41,192 nt of DNA from an uncultured Prevotellaceae bacterium (GTDB lineage Bacteria; Bacteroidota; Bacteroidia; Bacteroidales; Bacteroidaceae): contig CADCDK010000023.1 in assembly GCA_902800185.1 (NCBI GenBank), positions 1-41,192 on the forward strand. Direction: 5' to 3'. The notes below the pieces were generated by a model. It searched no databases. It was not told the origin of the DNA and worked only from the letters and a program-made list of their open reading frames with translations. Position numbers and translations under genes: made by a program. Position 1 is the first letter of the stretch. The number at the start of each line of letters is the position of its first letter. Positions 19,901 through 26,526 of the stretch are shown piece by piece.

Positions 19901-22828
19901 CTCTACAAGACCTATGTTCCCTACTATGCCGAGACCCGCACGGAGGAAGAAAAGACCAAGAACGAGATTACCTACTACTTCCACAGCATACAGCGTGCTG
20001 ACCGTACCACCCTGACCGATGCACAGCTGAAAGGAACCGATGAGTCAGACCCGCCCTACACGGAGTATGAACTGGCCTATGAGCCACGATGGAGAGGTGC
20101 GGCCATCGACCGTGGTGCCTATGAGAGTACGGCAATCATCCAACGTGTGCTCTACGTGATGGACGGTCCGTCGGGCAAGAAGGACGGAACGACATGGGAA
20201 CATGCCTACGACATCGACCAGCTGCAACGTGCCATCGACGTGGCATCGGTTTATTCCCTCACCTCTTCACCACAGGAGCGTGCCTACGTCTTCGTGCGCG
20301 CCTCCAACTACACCAACGAGCCACTGAAACTGCGCGACGGTGTTTCCGTACTTGGCGGTATCAACGACATCATTGACGAGGTGGAGAAAGAGGGCGACGA
20401 GTTCACCGATGAGAACATCGAAGCCTACATCAGGCGACGGAGGGCCAACAACAATGGCGTTGCCACCCGTAACAACTCGCACAACGTGGTGAAGGGACTG
20501 GTGAGCGACAACAGCTCTACCCACACGAGCGGCTTCCTGCTCGAAGGCTTCTGGATTGACGGCGGCGAGACCGACGTGACACCCGTACAGCTGACGAAGG
20601 ACAACACCATCCTGAAGAACGACATCATCATGAACCACACCGTGACAACCGCCGGGCAGCCCGTGGTGAAAGTCGGTGCGGAAGGACTGACGCAGAAGTG
20701 CCTGCTCTATAACACGCTTGTCTATGGAAGCACCGCCGGTAGCGGAGCATCCGTGGTGGAGACCGACGAACAGGGCTACGTGCTTAATACCACCATTGCC
20801 GCCATCGCCCCACAGACGGCACTGACCGTAAGAGACGGAACCACGGCCGACCACTCGCAGAACAATATCGCGGTGAGCGAGGCGGAAGGGGTAAGGGCTC
20901 CGATGTTCGCACCCTACTACCGTCCCGTCGCCAATGGCGGTGACTACGATTTCTACAGCACGCTGCCAAGCTATATGATTGCCTACCAGCCCTACTGGTA
21001 CCAGCTGCACGACCGCACCAAGGAGATCGATGCCGACACCGACGACGACCCGTCGATTGCCAAGAACGGCGGTAACACCATTGCCGCCTACTTCCCCGAC
21101 GACGTGAACTTCGACCTCGACCGAGACGTCTTAGGTAACCCGCGCCGTCTGCGCGGCAAGCTCGACAACGGCTGCTATGAGACCTGGCGCATCACGGGCA
21201 ATAAGTTTGTGACCAATGTGACGAATGCCACATACACCACAAACTACGGCGGCAACCTCTATCCGCACCAAGGATCGATGGTCTATCTGGATGCGAATGC
21301 CAACATGATTGTGAACACCGGTGCGGGCAGCGAACCGCTCTTCACCAGCTCCAATCCGCTGATGGCAGGTTTCGTCATCGTGGGTCCGGGTGCCTCCATC
21401 TACGGACAAGGCAACACGCTCCGCTTCCGTTGTCTGGCGGTGGAGAAGACATTCACCAGCCAGCAGTACTCACTGAACGCATTCCCGTACGATTATGACG
21501 TGCGCAATGCCATCACGACCAGCTACGATGCGGAGACGGATGCCTTCACCTGCACCAATGCCTACAGCTTCACGGCACACACGTATGACGGCCTGAAACG
21601 CTCGGCATTCAACTACGACTTCAAGGCCAGCGGCTCCACCTGCTGGACCGACGCGACGACCATCAATGCCAACGAGGGCTGGCTGCTCGACTTCGGAAGC
21701 ACACAGACCAAGACCGTGCGCTTCTCGTCGTGGGCACCCATCGACAACGAGTTCATCTATACGGAGGACGGCAGCGACAAGACGGTGACACTGACACAAT
21801 ACAACAGCAACAGCGCAGGTATGAACCCCTATCAGGACTATGCCGACTACCCGTCGTTCACGAAGCAGGAGGACATGGGCTGGAACCTGAAAGGACAGCC
21901 GTGGCTTGTGGCGGCGTTTGAGACCGATGGCACGAACCCGGACTTCAACATGGATGTGCCACACCTGTTCTACTCGATGAACGGCGACGGCAGCTATGCG
22001 AAAGCATTAGGACAGATCTACACCGCACGCTCGTGGGACGATGGAGCCACCATACACATGGGCGACGGATTCTTCACACAGACCGCCATCATCGGCGATG
22101 AGGAGACATTGACGTTCAAGATACCCGTCTATGGAGGTTCCGCTCCCGTAGCACCGGCACGTCCGCTCGTCGCACTCGCCTCACCCTCCAAGGATGCGTC
22201 AGCTGACGCTCGTCCCTCGTACCACGACTACATCGAACTGCACCCGAAGGACGGAGCCGACACGGGCATGCCGTACCGACTGGGTAGCGACGGTATCAAG
22301 TGGTTCGGATTCAACGAAGAGGAGCCTCAGCTGTATGTCGTCAACGGCGCAGGCACACCGCTGTCGCTCGTCTCGGCAACACCCGTGGAGACCGAGATTC
22401 CGCTCGGCGTGAAGGTTGCCAAGCAGGGCGAGCTGACCTTCACCCTGCCCTCGCCCGAAACGTTTGAGGAGTATGACCACGTCTGGCTGACAGACCATGA
22501 GACGGGCAACGTGACCGACCTCACCGAGCGAGACTATACCGCCACGACCCAGGCGACCGGCTACAACGAGACGCGCTTCACGCTGCGCATCGGCGGCAGG
22601 GAACCCGAGCGTGTGCTGCCCGAAGACAACGTGATAATCTATATCAACCGTCAACGCCTCACCATCAAGGGACTGACCGAGGGCGACCTCATCAGCATCT
22701 ACAACGTGGGCGGCATCCTCTTCGAGAAAGTCAGGGCACAGGAAAAAGAATACCATCGAGACTTGCCCGATGGTATCTATATCGTGAGAGTGAACGGCAC
22801 TGCCAAGAAGGTCCAGTCACATCCCTAA
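7955..22828 (+). CDS. Giant secreted modular right-handed beta-helix protein (4957 residues) with T9SS-like tail
   Basis: A signal peptide (residues 1 to about 28) is followed by repeated beta-helix modules. Each opens with a strand such as YVSPNGAFTNDGTSWAQA and closes with D(I/V/M/R)GAYE or a variant. Openings lie near residues 31, 1177, 2207, 3559 and 4065, and closings near 1171, 2190, 3545, 4055 and 4403. Inside the modules are many GGGVY and NCTF/NCIV turns typical of parallel beta-helices, and the organisation matches proteins annotated with the choice-of-anchor Q domain. Residues about 1490-1755 hold an inserted beta-sandwich-like domain from lower-GC DNA. Residues about 4403-4880 are non-helical. 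The last 70 residues (ISIYNVGGILFEK, LPDGIYIVRVNGTAKKV) resemble a type A sorting domain for the T9SS. It is probably a surface adhesin made with the pilus. The frame is intact over 14.9 kb. Confidence 0.82.
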   Translation: MKRYRDQIIRYTLLLLLLISWSQGLFADTEYIIRYVSPNGAFTNDGTSWAQAKNNLQNALDDVDALIRGKDRIGIIYVQGSEEGIEYVPSRRSTDDADGSAFNTSFRIYAGIYVYGGFKGDEVPDDPEHPELLPQQRIMSNDETYAHVESDIDADRIGETVRRWNFKYKSVLTGNHSTTPYSFRYDATRGVYQTNYPLNSYHVVWFGTNGTIDVEPEDFSSRDDYPLSEEKFNSIYRKVSGHYKALERLAIVDGFTIEGGYASSTNLTGHDHTGFGGGVYMVNNSMLRNCIVHHCSATQRGGGVYMDGGGEVERCYIHTCQATGYGMQQGYGGGVCIDYDGSLEHSYVIQCAARIGAGLSICHVPDEYPEESALAHDPVYAATYAEKDGNKATPYDPHAMSTLISNCTSNAEGAGVYLDEGGTLNHCSVVNNKCIGPDVIYYGRRHGRTGGVYVRNGGTIYNSVAWGNECAVNNDVQFAAFKEGEKKISIYHSAFSKSDITDWAAATKDDIISLENANYPSPEHKTGNYPMFKQPTINAGIQHTAGVVDPTANGDGEPYQRVYNWHPLALSSLRGKAVQVTDAVQNVAAEIIQAHTDVDVVGRHFESVSSCGALAHSYRNIQFALLPSVEHSEGRAPSETTNIPTLFVDPNLVVAGGTNTETETGFLDSEPMGASWTHPMNNLPDAVYYFKQFLHDGKFRAEDDASLTYYEINGIRYPHVQIVLKEGVMTVAGQGSYVSGNARTGSIRPGSCMRLYGGFATSLEDVDLTLRDPRVYDTDLTADVLRGGYENNSVHVVAIANQHDVIIDGFRLFSGNANVSATPEPGQSEEVWRMYTSLADGAGVVVNNAMSAADKRRDMTGNILRNTVIANCIAPEGAAVYVSGGYQHGTEDRLCRAELTLVNDIVRNCTAGDLYGDLERYVAKPDDTPATMQITLAGIITANGNGKIYARNCDVVNNCGFPFKCDSVAVNATYVSGSIEAYNSVIFSNGLRVHQDRSNITNTVFCPKESWYKVTGKYLYMGYDVLLPDDIVATLEANHIHRVLTHNQNEDNTDLYQRIDNGSQQGLWGNDPSLSEEIHEATKVRVHYPFFVNPSRNVGHTNGNDQSYYGGKINYEPLPTNPIVNAACSTTYSGPGLLPDGSPHAIAYDFALKPRDFGGDPDVGAIETERLLKGGSVIYVTPDGAGRRDGSSWANAIAGNTVYLLDNVAGPGLAPGDQIDAEPTCDRILDSSGDPVLTTDDKYNGGFGKVWMSSYNVNTTTNTTYYDYITEKNVYVGGDDDGTETTLRTDDYETSMGTVYTSVPVGGFTVGYNYDPRYPYGEISGGSRSFWRANPYHSGSDWSNAAGYTKDQRDKFMTDCNTNGWINNSRQERYVGGLQYAVEKAAAYNALAPGDPGRIDGIDSVQVWVSNGKYTDYKGFVMRDNTTVMGSFPAKDGATPGLNERQALMSAVIDIPKSLPAEELDAIDYETILQISDTDPKQDNNNLNTDAVKYWDDDLDLEQTVTTNRETTSDRTITHTYTWQSTPTEEDVTSTYYLNSNFHDSDITSDVTDGDNHAVTFGTATEQKDCWHLTYTGDASTSGSNGVIGRYEADQMSTEKNNNQNIYQDGLYVAKTTKNEMFIRNGSLTGVHVWQDMKNVPAGDYHVTVDLNAYYRSGTTVKNTNVPTGVTFIITNAAGTDVVEEAINAKNKVGASLNQHLTRAQLSRYSFTFNQPSDGTLSIQIQVGALDNTKGDNREVLMANFKLYKVRPVGYYETATSDVRTLKDGTEDVESTTSVITATVNNHRTTLRKRVLTMPDICVPTYGGGSVGDPTVTNRGKFEDHLSHTHRVFGETKAKRTSWENASYVKEDPNYVEYSDVFWDGFTIRHGFISEEAMAHGGGAGVNMYEGAHLKNCVIINNMTYCERVKGTGIFCDGATSTIEGCFVLDNTSTHGALAAEQDQNQVFAGGMFMYEGTCFNSLFAKNYSHGSAGGLGFCVGRFYNNTIAYNTCNLIEGGHYSGGAISLATSSSPNLFVANTIIYGNNGIAIRDRNTAVGDVNPFLHCYVQSEVAQPYNATNKNVTNWAAGATGNYGVGNIYLNGVAPSAENTPFAADVEGGVYNSSAPGSKVNNDFRLLSTNIYCINKGTEDFAGTFYTALRYKGKNDGQIRSSFVYQNVENVELPDNDVAFADRVQDCQVDIGAYEYDGTRAIEPHLFPNESPKKAVFFVTQTGAGMATAETPVNAACYLKFQKVLDAAGRWRYASYFHANSDSLDAGAQKYNNFDETMLRQELLDAGVGASLNDAAITAELLNLKDYEVIVRLEGENGSGFSYIPTRSTNTNTELVNELERSLIVPHGIHIEGGYEADFTQPRDILGRPTHFSGEIANETLGTRGNVYHVVTFTNDLFDIHEKLIGSGGQLTYLGDKSRFDDDQTEVENHRTLLDGLFIQDGEATGSSTEHQRGAGAVVTKFAHIRNCVIQNNTAQGPGGGLYLEPQALVSGCIVKNNSAMQGGGLYVEEPAESSSSTFVHIIATTVVDNTATQNAGGLWFQTNVRANSSAFWRNSASDYGNVAGTFATGLTQVVENYPMNYCGVGSRRVAGVNNIELPSVASEGCRWNPTLPYETSGTGEIYFPITESSVLGRSGMTYSAYNSFRAQYPTLELTDIFGLNRMEQEDDELMTLADASTYTKVKKNNAFIEMGARVMNGSFEVKLEYKHVLKRLFVTTTERLPTDAALTLQNNTVENEILLMGDAWTSLTAGEKAAKRAELEDKVATYKQMGSSFLNPFHRLGDALEYIIKVRKEMVEKYDATYTIGEHFKDVRFEVFLCGGTFHPFRDAHGRQGEARANTFVVPEEVTIVGGVNHEESGHAYCQETTGTLTVAGLEMNPASTYLIRSERDHMDRNGNHVREPWELTEQTILNGNAVTGDAKTNVYHVITCFPDKDQVGLLPTRRKEGGTELAEMFVGVAPSNGDLLNNLEEESQESKDARTIIIDGVTIMGGHANNIEDEDKADNFQKLTYFRGGGLLVEGNWNDSFNTMNALPDVLGAARRDIPVMMTACTFKDNTAANGGAVYSNGTFHAFSCHFTKNQSEGPMNTEDQKFIPWTAGGAIASNYELHLWNSLFANNEAKKGTYNILQNMREEMDGETPVTITNPILNANARQGYGGAISLSETGLARICNCDFVRNKAVAYPALYNFLDNNLRAVSSMADPLSSSYYGKGWHFAVNTIFWGNEATATEIATANGIEDEYYQDIYGVNDGEAIITDWKEMGTGDERLPKHVANFGPKLDVATLTFCSYEEGTGREGTVWWSNQGHAKASPILPKDYHDGQGVIDGLTRLYQGRFTDVLDDYFGYYPNGSPETPFYKERNDSLVPCAMDDPAVLLEGVTPTEEQIRSAVAYNYNLVLESENATPGGPYFVLPSLASGVDGYMETADWLVARLNNSVDTGWGYLKQEVTTQVDEEGYTTGLYETTLLDKSENPVTGATDQYEDLFGEGFYNLHSTNIHRRFEDVGFPNLLPIGDDYYMEYSRDGEGAPTNMRRISTHPKAGVQDVYIDMGIYEYQYVQLTTSGDEMDVIWVAETQNEGVTPDGSTWEKATSDLQGAIETLLLSRNDHDKVIKLKGGRYSPTHMTQSNHKAFFINVPSKQDGVTLPATLAGDETHIVKSLTIRGGYPTEGVADPLDNFEDKRDPDRYPVTFSMTYEKGNIDHQLEHLIIIEDAEKKGTFANYMTGKNPDFLDEVMPIVFENISFVNPYGHNHDDGGAAIFYKEQFQTVLDDGTYYKANDRLLKAAGTGIPKLLVKNCSFIANGKCERVSAVNIKKGGGEALFVNSLFHSNSGNPIDAVNTKMVNCTFALNGGHMNLTDETESYHDGTSVSTYASGVYNSIIWMEDEAQDDPDEKKMWDGDLEGSKMQYNAYTQWLTDPGEFYEPTGIVGELANHNTRLSTENNNVLFGPNFIDPVGTIPEEGTAEEKALSQKLSRDFRLNPSARILNQASGDLYKTYVPYYAETRTEEEKTKNEITYYFHSIQRADRTTLTDAQLKGTDESDPPYTEYELAYEPRWRGAAIDRGAYESTAIIQRVLYVMDGPSGKKDGTTWEHAYDIDQLQRAIDVASVYSLTSSPQERAYVFVRASNYTNEPLKLRDGVSVLGGINDIIDEVEKEGDEFTDENIEAYIRRRRANNNGVATRNNSHNVVKGLVSDNSSTHTSGFLLEGFWIDGGETDVTPVQLTKDNTILKNDIIMNHTVTTAGQPVVKVGAEGLTQKCLLYNTLVYGSTAGSGASVVETDEQGYVLNTTIAAIAPQTALTVRDGTTADHSQNNIAVSEAEGVRAPMFAPYYRPVANGGDYDFYSTLPSYMIAYQPYWYQLHDRTKEIDADTDDDPSIAKNGGNTIAAYFPDDVNFDLDRDVLGNPRRLRGKLDNGCYETWRITGNKFVTNVTNATYTTNYGGNLYPHQGSMVYLDANANMIVNTGAGSEPLFTSSNPLMAGFVIVGPGASIYGQGNTLRFRCLAVEKTFTSQQYSLNAFPYDYDVRNAITTSYDAETDAFTCTNAYSFTAHTYDGLKRSAFNYDFKASGSTCWTDATTINANEGWLLDFGSTQTKTVRFSSWAPIDNEFIYTEDGSDKTVTLTQYNSNSAGMNPYQDYADYPSFTKQEDMGWNLKGQPWLVAAFETDGTNPDFNMDVPHLFYSMNGDGSYAKALGQIYTARSWDDGATIHMGDGFFTQTAIIGDEETLTFKIPVYGGSAPVAPARPLVALASPSKDASADARPSYHDYIELHPKDGADTGMPYRLGSDGIKWFGFNEEEPQLYVVNGAGTPLSLVSATPVETEIPLGVKVAKQGELTFTLPSPETFEEYDHVWLTDHETGNVTDLTERDYTATTQATGYNETRFTLRIGGREPERVLPEDNVIIYINRQRLTIKGLTEGDLISIYNVGGILFEKVRAQEKEYHRDLPDGIYIVRVNGTAKKVQSHP

Positions 22829-25072
22829 TGAGTAAGTAGTGAAGTTCTTTTCCTCTGCCGAGGAGCCACCCACATAGAGACGGTACTTGCCGGGCTCTAC
22901 GGTCCACTTGCCCAACTGCTGTGAGAAGAATGACAGCATCTCGGGGGTGATGTCGAAGCTGACGGTTTGGGTCTCGCCCGGGTCCAGCCAGATCTTCTCA
23001 AAGCCTTTCAGTTCCTTTACCGGTCGGTCTTCGCTGCATTGCTCATGACCGATGTAAAGCTGTACCACCTCTTTTCCTGCACGGCTGCCCGTGTTGGTGA
23101 CCTGCACGCTCACGCTGTTGCCATTGACCACCGGCTTGGAGTATTGGAAGGTGGTATAGCTCAGACCGAAGCCAAAGGGGAACAGCGGCTGCACCTTCTT
23201 CGTCGTGAAATGGCGGTAGCCCACATAGATGTCCTCGCGGTAGTGAACCTGCTTGTTCACACCCGGATAAGCCTCTGCACCATACTGCACGTAAGGATAG
23301 TCCTCGTACTTCTTGGCGAAGGTGACGGGTAGCTTGCCCGAGGGGTTCACCAGACCAAACAGCACGTTGAAAAGGGCATTGCCCGACTCACTGCCCAGAT
23401 ACCAGCATTGCAGGAGTGCCGACACCTTGTCGAGCCAAGGAGCGGCATAGGGGTTACCACCGAAAATCACAACCACCATGTTCTTCTGTATCTGTGCTAA
23501 CTCCGTGATGAGTTCGTTCTGGCCGAAAGAGAGGTCGTATGACGCACGGTCTCCGTTCTCGCAATCCTGCTTGTGGTTCTTGTTCAGTCCGCCGATATAG
23601 ATAATCAGATCGGCATTCTTAGCCTGCTCTATCGCCTCAGCCTTCAGGCGGGCATTCTCCTCTTCCGATACCTGATCTACTTTGTCATATAGTGCACGAC
23701 CGGAGACATAGCCCTGGGCGTAAGTCACCGAACAGGTGCTATCATCCGCCGCATACAGGTCGCGCAGGGCTTCAAGGGGAGAAACATCATGGAGGGTCTT
23801 CAGCTCAGAGGAACCACCACCCTGTGTCAGGGAACGTGTGGCATTCTCGCCTACGACAAGGATGCGGCATCCCCTCTTCTCACCCCGCGACGATGAGGAT
23901 GCGAGGCGCTCCAACTTCTCGTCGGTCAAGGGAAGAATCCCCTCCTTCTTGGAAGAGCCGGAGAAAGAACCGTTCTTCAGGAGCACGATGCCCTCCTCGC
24001 CGATTCGCTGGCAAACCTCGTAATGGGCTTCGGAGCACTGAGACCCGATGACCTTCTGCGGGTTCATGGCCGTGCGGAAGATGGTGCGCAGCACACGGCT
24101 CACCTTGTCATCGAGCACCGACATGGGAATCTTTCCTTCGTTGATGAGCTTCTCGAAGGGACGGGCGAGATAATAATCATCGTAGGTGAACTCCGACTCC
24201 CTGAGCTTGCCATCCGTGTATGTTCCCATCTCTATATCCAGTCCGCCCGTTGCAGCCTGCCAAGTGTCGGTGGTGCCACCCCAGTCGCTGACGAGCGCAC
24301 CGTCCCATCCCCACTCTTGTTTCAGGATGCCGTTGAGCAGCTCGTCGTTCTGGCAGCAATGTACGTTCTTCCACAGGTTGTAGCTACCCATAATGGTATA
24401 GACATGTGCCTGACGGACAGCCTTCTCAAAGGGCTTCAGATAGATCTCGCGCAGGGCCCGCTCGGAGACATTCACGTTCACGCTGAAGCGGTCGGTCTCC
24501 TGGTCGTTCAGGACGAAATGCTTCAGACAGCAGGCCACGCCATTGGCCTGGGCCGAGCAGATATAGGGAACGACCATCTCACCCGCCAGGTAAGGGTCTT
24601 CGCCCATGTACTCAAAGGCACGTCCGTTGAGCGGTGTGCGCTGGATGTTCACACCCGGGCCCAGCATCACATCCTTGCCACGGAAAGCAAACTCCTCGCT
24701 CACGGCATTTCCATACGCTACCGACAGGTCGCGGTTCCAGGTCGCTGCCAGGCAGGTGAGCGACGGGAATGCCACGATATAGTCGTTGGTCCAACCTGCC
24801 GCCCTCCAGGAGTTCCATTCCAACTCCTCACGCACACCGTGCGGGCCGTCGTCCATGTTCAGCTGACGGATGCCCAGACGGGGCACGCCCGCCGACGTGA
24901 ACTTACTCTGTGCATGCAGCACCTTGATCTTCTCCTGCGTCGTCATTCGACTCAACGCATCCTTCACACGTTCCTCCAACGGGGCCTGCGGGTCCAAATA
25001 GACCTGCCCCTGAGTTGTCATCGCCATAAATATCGACGATGCCAAGAAAACCAGTTTCTTCCTCATCTCCAT
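22817..25072 (-). CDS. Secreted glycoside hydrolase family 3 beta-glycosidase
   Basis: The product has 751 residues. A signal peptide (ending near TQGQ, residue 23) sends it to the periplasm or surface; ATG at 25066 is an equally good start. The N-terminal barrel shows MDDGPHGVREE, the KHFVLND motif (Lys184-His185) and the nucleophile Asp263 in VSDWGG. The alpha/beta sandwich follows, with EEGIVLLKNG and NADLIIYIGG. A fibronectin III-like domain (PVKELKGFEKI, LDPGETQTV) closes the protein. Length and order fit beta-glucosidase or beta-xylosidase type GH3 enzymes; the sugar cannot be told. Its 3' end overlaps the 3' end of the giant gene by 12 bases. A 17-base triplicated repeat lies 20 bases upstream of the start. 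Confidence 0.93.
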   Translation of the reverse strand: MEMRKKLVFLASSIFMAMTTQGQVYLDPQAPLEERVKDALSRMTTQEKIKVLHAQSKFTSAGVPRLGIRQLNMDDGPHGVREELEWNSWRAAGWTNDYIVAFPSLTCLAATWNRDLSVAYGNAVSEEFAFRGKDVMLGPGVNIQRTPLNGRAFEYMGEDPYLAGEMVVPYICSAQANGVACCLKHFVLNDQETDRFSVNVNVSERALREIYLKPFEKAVRQAHVYTIMGSYNLWKNVHCCQNDELLNGILKQEWGWDGALVSDWGGTTDTWQAATGGLDIEMGTYTDGKLRESEFTYDDYYLARPFEKLINEGKIPMSVLDDKVSRVLRTIFRTAMNPQKVIGSQCSEAHYEVCQRIGEEGIVLLKNGSFSGSSKKEGILPLTDEKLERLASSSSRGEKRGCRILVVGENATRSLTQGGGSSELKTLHDVSPLEALRDLYAADDSTCSVTYAQGYVSGRALYDKVDQVSEEENARLKAEAIEQAKNADLIIYIGGLNKNHKQDCENGDRASYDLSFGQNELITELAQIQKNMVVVIFGGNPYAAPWLDKVSALLQCWYLGSESGNALFNVLFGLVNPSGKLPVTFAKKYEDYPYVQYGAEAYPGVNKQVHYREDIYVGYRHFTTKKVQPLFPFGFGLSYTTFQYSKPVVNGNSVSVQVTNTGSRAGKEVVQLYIGHEQCSEDRPVKELKGFEKIWLDPGETQTVSFDITPEMLSFFSQQLGKWTVEPGKYRLYVGGSSAEEKNFTTYSLGM

Positions 25073-25091
25073 TTGTTTATATTTATGTTTC

Positions 25092-25142
25092 CTTAAACCC
25101 TTAAACCTCTTAAACCCTTAAACCTCTTAAACCCTTAAACCT
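25092..25142 (-). repeat. Three perfect copies of a 17-base tandem repeat before the GH3 gene
   Basis: The unit CTTAAACCCTTAAACCT (+ strand) occurs three times without a mismatch, and a fourth copy starts as CTTCAAC. In the GH3 mRNA it would read as AGGTTTAAG-GGTTTAAG in the untranslated leader. The rest of 25143-25206 shows nothing I can name, and no TAnnTTTG promoter is visible there. Confidence 0.9.
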
Positions 25143-25206
25143 CTTCAACGACTAAGCTACAACACAATGCTATGGGCCTAATTTGAGTCATCATTCATCA
25201 TTATCA

Positions 25207-26406
25207 TTAATTTAACAACCAGTCTAATACATTTTCCCGCTTTATTCCATCATAATATGAGATGGGATCGGTGTCCAGTGTAAGTATGGTTTTGGGGAAA
25301 TTATCTTTAATAGCTTTCAGTGGTTGCAGTTCTCTTTCAAGTGTAGTTTTATCACGCACCGTGGCTGCTACCTGATAGTAAGCTATTTCCTGCATGTTTA
25401 CGGTTACGAAATCTATTTCTAAAGAATCAGCCTTACCTATATAAACATTCGTATTGCGGCGCAGTAATTCCAAATATACCACATTTTCAAGTACACGGCC
25501 GAAATCTGTGTTTCTCGTTCCCAGCAATGTGTTGCGAAGTGCCACGTCCACCAGATAATATTTTTCCATGGTCTTCAATAACTGACGGCCTTTCACGTCA
25601 TATCTTTTAGCCTGATAAAGAACGAAGCTTTGACATAGTGCCGATAAATACTTTTCTATTGTTTTCACATCTACTTTTCTACCCGAAGATGTGAGCGTGT
25701 CCGCTATTTTCTTTACAGACAAAGTGTTGCCAATGTTATCTGCTAAGAAAGCAATCACGTTTTCAAGCAGCATGGTGTCGCTTATACTGTTGCGTTGCAT
25801 CACATCTTTCAGCACTATGGTACTATATATACCTCTCAAGTAGTCATTAACAAACTGCTCTTCGTTGCTGAATGCTTTTGCGTACGGAAAAGACGAGAAT
25901 GTGATGTAATCGGCATACTTCCTTTCCAGGTTGCTTGTGTCTCCTGTTGCGGTGATATATTCCTTGAAAGAAAGTGGCAACAATTTTATTTCCACATATC
26001 TGCCTGAGAGGAGTGTGGCAATCTCGCTCGACAGCAAATAGGCATTTGAGCCAGTGATGTATAAATCAATATTGTCTTTCACAAACAGGGCATCAACAAC
26101 GTCTGCATATCTCTCTACGTGTTGGATTTCATCAAGGAAGAGATAGTTCATCCCATCATCAACAAGACGGTCTTTGATATATTGATACAATGCTTTTGCG
26201 TTACGCAACTCCACAAAATCATAATCCTCAAAGTTGATGTTTATGATTTGTTGTTTCTTCACATCTGCTTTGAGCAATTCTCGTTGATATAAATACATCA
26301 ATGTACTTTTACCACAGCGCCGAACCCCTGTGATAACCTTTATCACTTTCTTGTCTCTTAGGCTTCTGAGTTTTTCTATGTACTGACTTCTTTGTATAAG
26401 CTCCAT
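25207..26406 (-). CDS. ATP-binding protein, AAA_14 with DUF4143 C-terminal domain
   Basis: The product has 399 residues from ATG 26406. A longer frame starts at 26457 but lies upstream of the promoter (26425-26432), so it is not used. Walker A is GVRRCGKST (residues 27-35), Walker B is LFLDEIQH (89-96), and a sensor-like ITGSNAYLLSSE follows. The C-terminal part, with LEIDFV and YYQVA, matches the nuclease-like DUF4143 region. Such proteins are very common in Bacteroidales and archaea; their substrate is unknown and some are thought to belong to toxin-antitoxin-like or selfish modules. It stands alone with its own promoter and a perfect inverted repeat, which suggests self-regulation. Confidence 0.88.
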   Translation of the reverse strand: MELIQRSQYIEKLRSLRDKKVIKVITGVRRCGKSTLMYLYQRELLKADVKKQQIININFEDYDFVELRNAKALYQYIKDRLVDDGMNYLFLDEIQHVERYADVVDALFVKDNIDLYITGSNAYLLSSEIATLLSGRYVEIKLLPLSFKEYITATGDTSNLERKYADYITFSSFPYAKAFSNEEQFVNDYLRGIYSTIVLKDVMQRNSISDTMLLENVIAFLADNIGNTLSVKKIADTLTSSGRKVDVKTIEKYLSALCQSFVLYQAKRYDVKGRQLLKTMEKYYLVDVALRNTLLGTRNTDFGRVLENVVYLELLRRNTNVYIGKADSLEIDFVTVNMQEIAYYQVAATVRDKTTLERELQPLKAIKDNFPKTILTLDTDPISYYDGIKRENVLDWLLN

Positions 26407-26424
26407 ATATTTTCTATTTTTCTG

Positions 26425-26460
26425 CAAAGATATAAAAGTTTTTGGAATATAATCCAAAAA
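26425..26460 (-). promoter_or_regulatory. Promoter and possible operator for the AAA_14 gene
   Basis: On the - strand TATCTTTG (26425-26432) fits the Bacteroidetes -7 element, 18 bases ahead of ATG 26406. Just upstream an inverted repeat TTTTTGGA (26439-26446) and TCCAAAAA (26453-26460) covers the spacer and -33 region, a natural operator position. Confidence 0.6.
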
Positions 26461-26526
26461 TTCAAGCCTTTTTTACGTTTTTAGGATTTCTATCCAATAA
26501 TTCTACCCCATTCGTACATCAGGTAG

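Noticed and set aside
20267-21010. Long minus-strand frames under the giant gene, including 16571-17848
   Set aside because: Their compositions (rich in Val, Gly and His) are typical of antisense translation of a GC-rich gene, and no starts or promoters support them.
24023-25096. 357-codon plus-strand frame opposite the GH3 gene
   Set aside because: It is a shadow of a high-GC coding region; the GH3 protein on the other strand has all family motifs.
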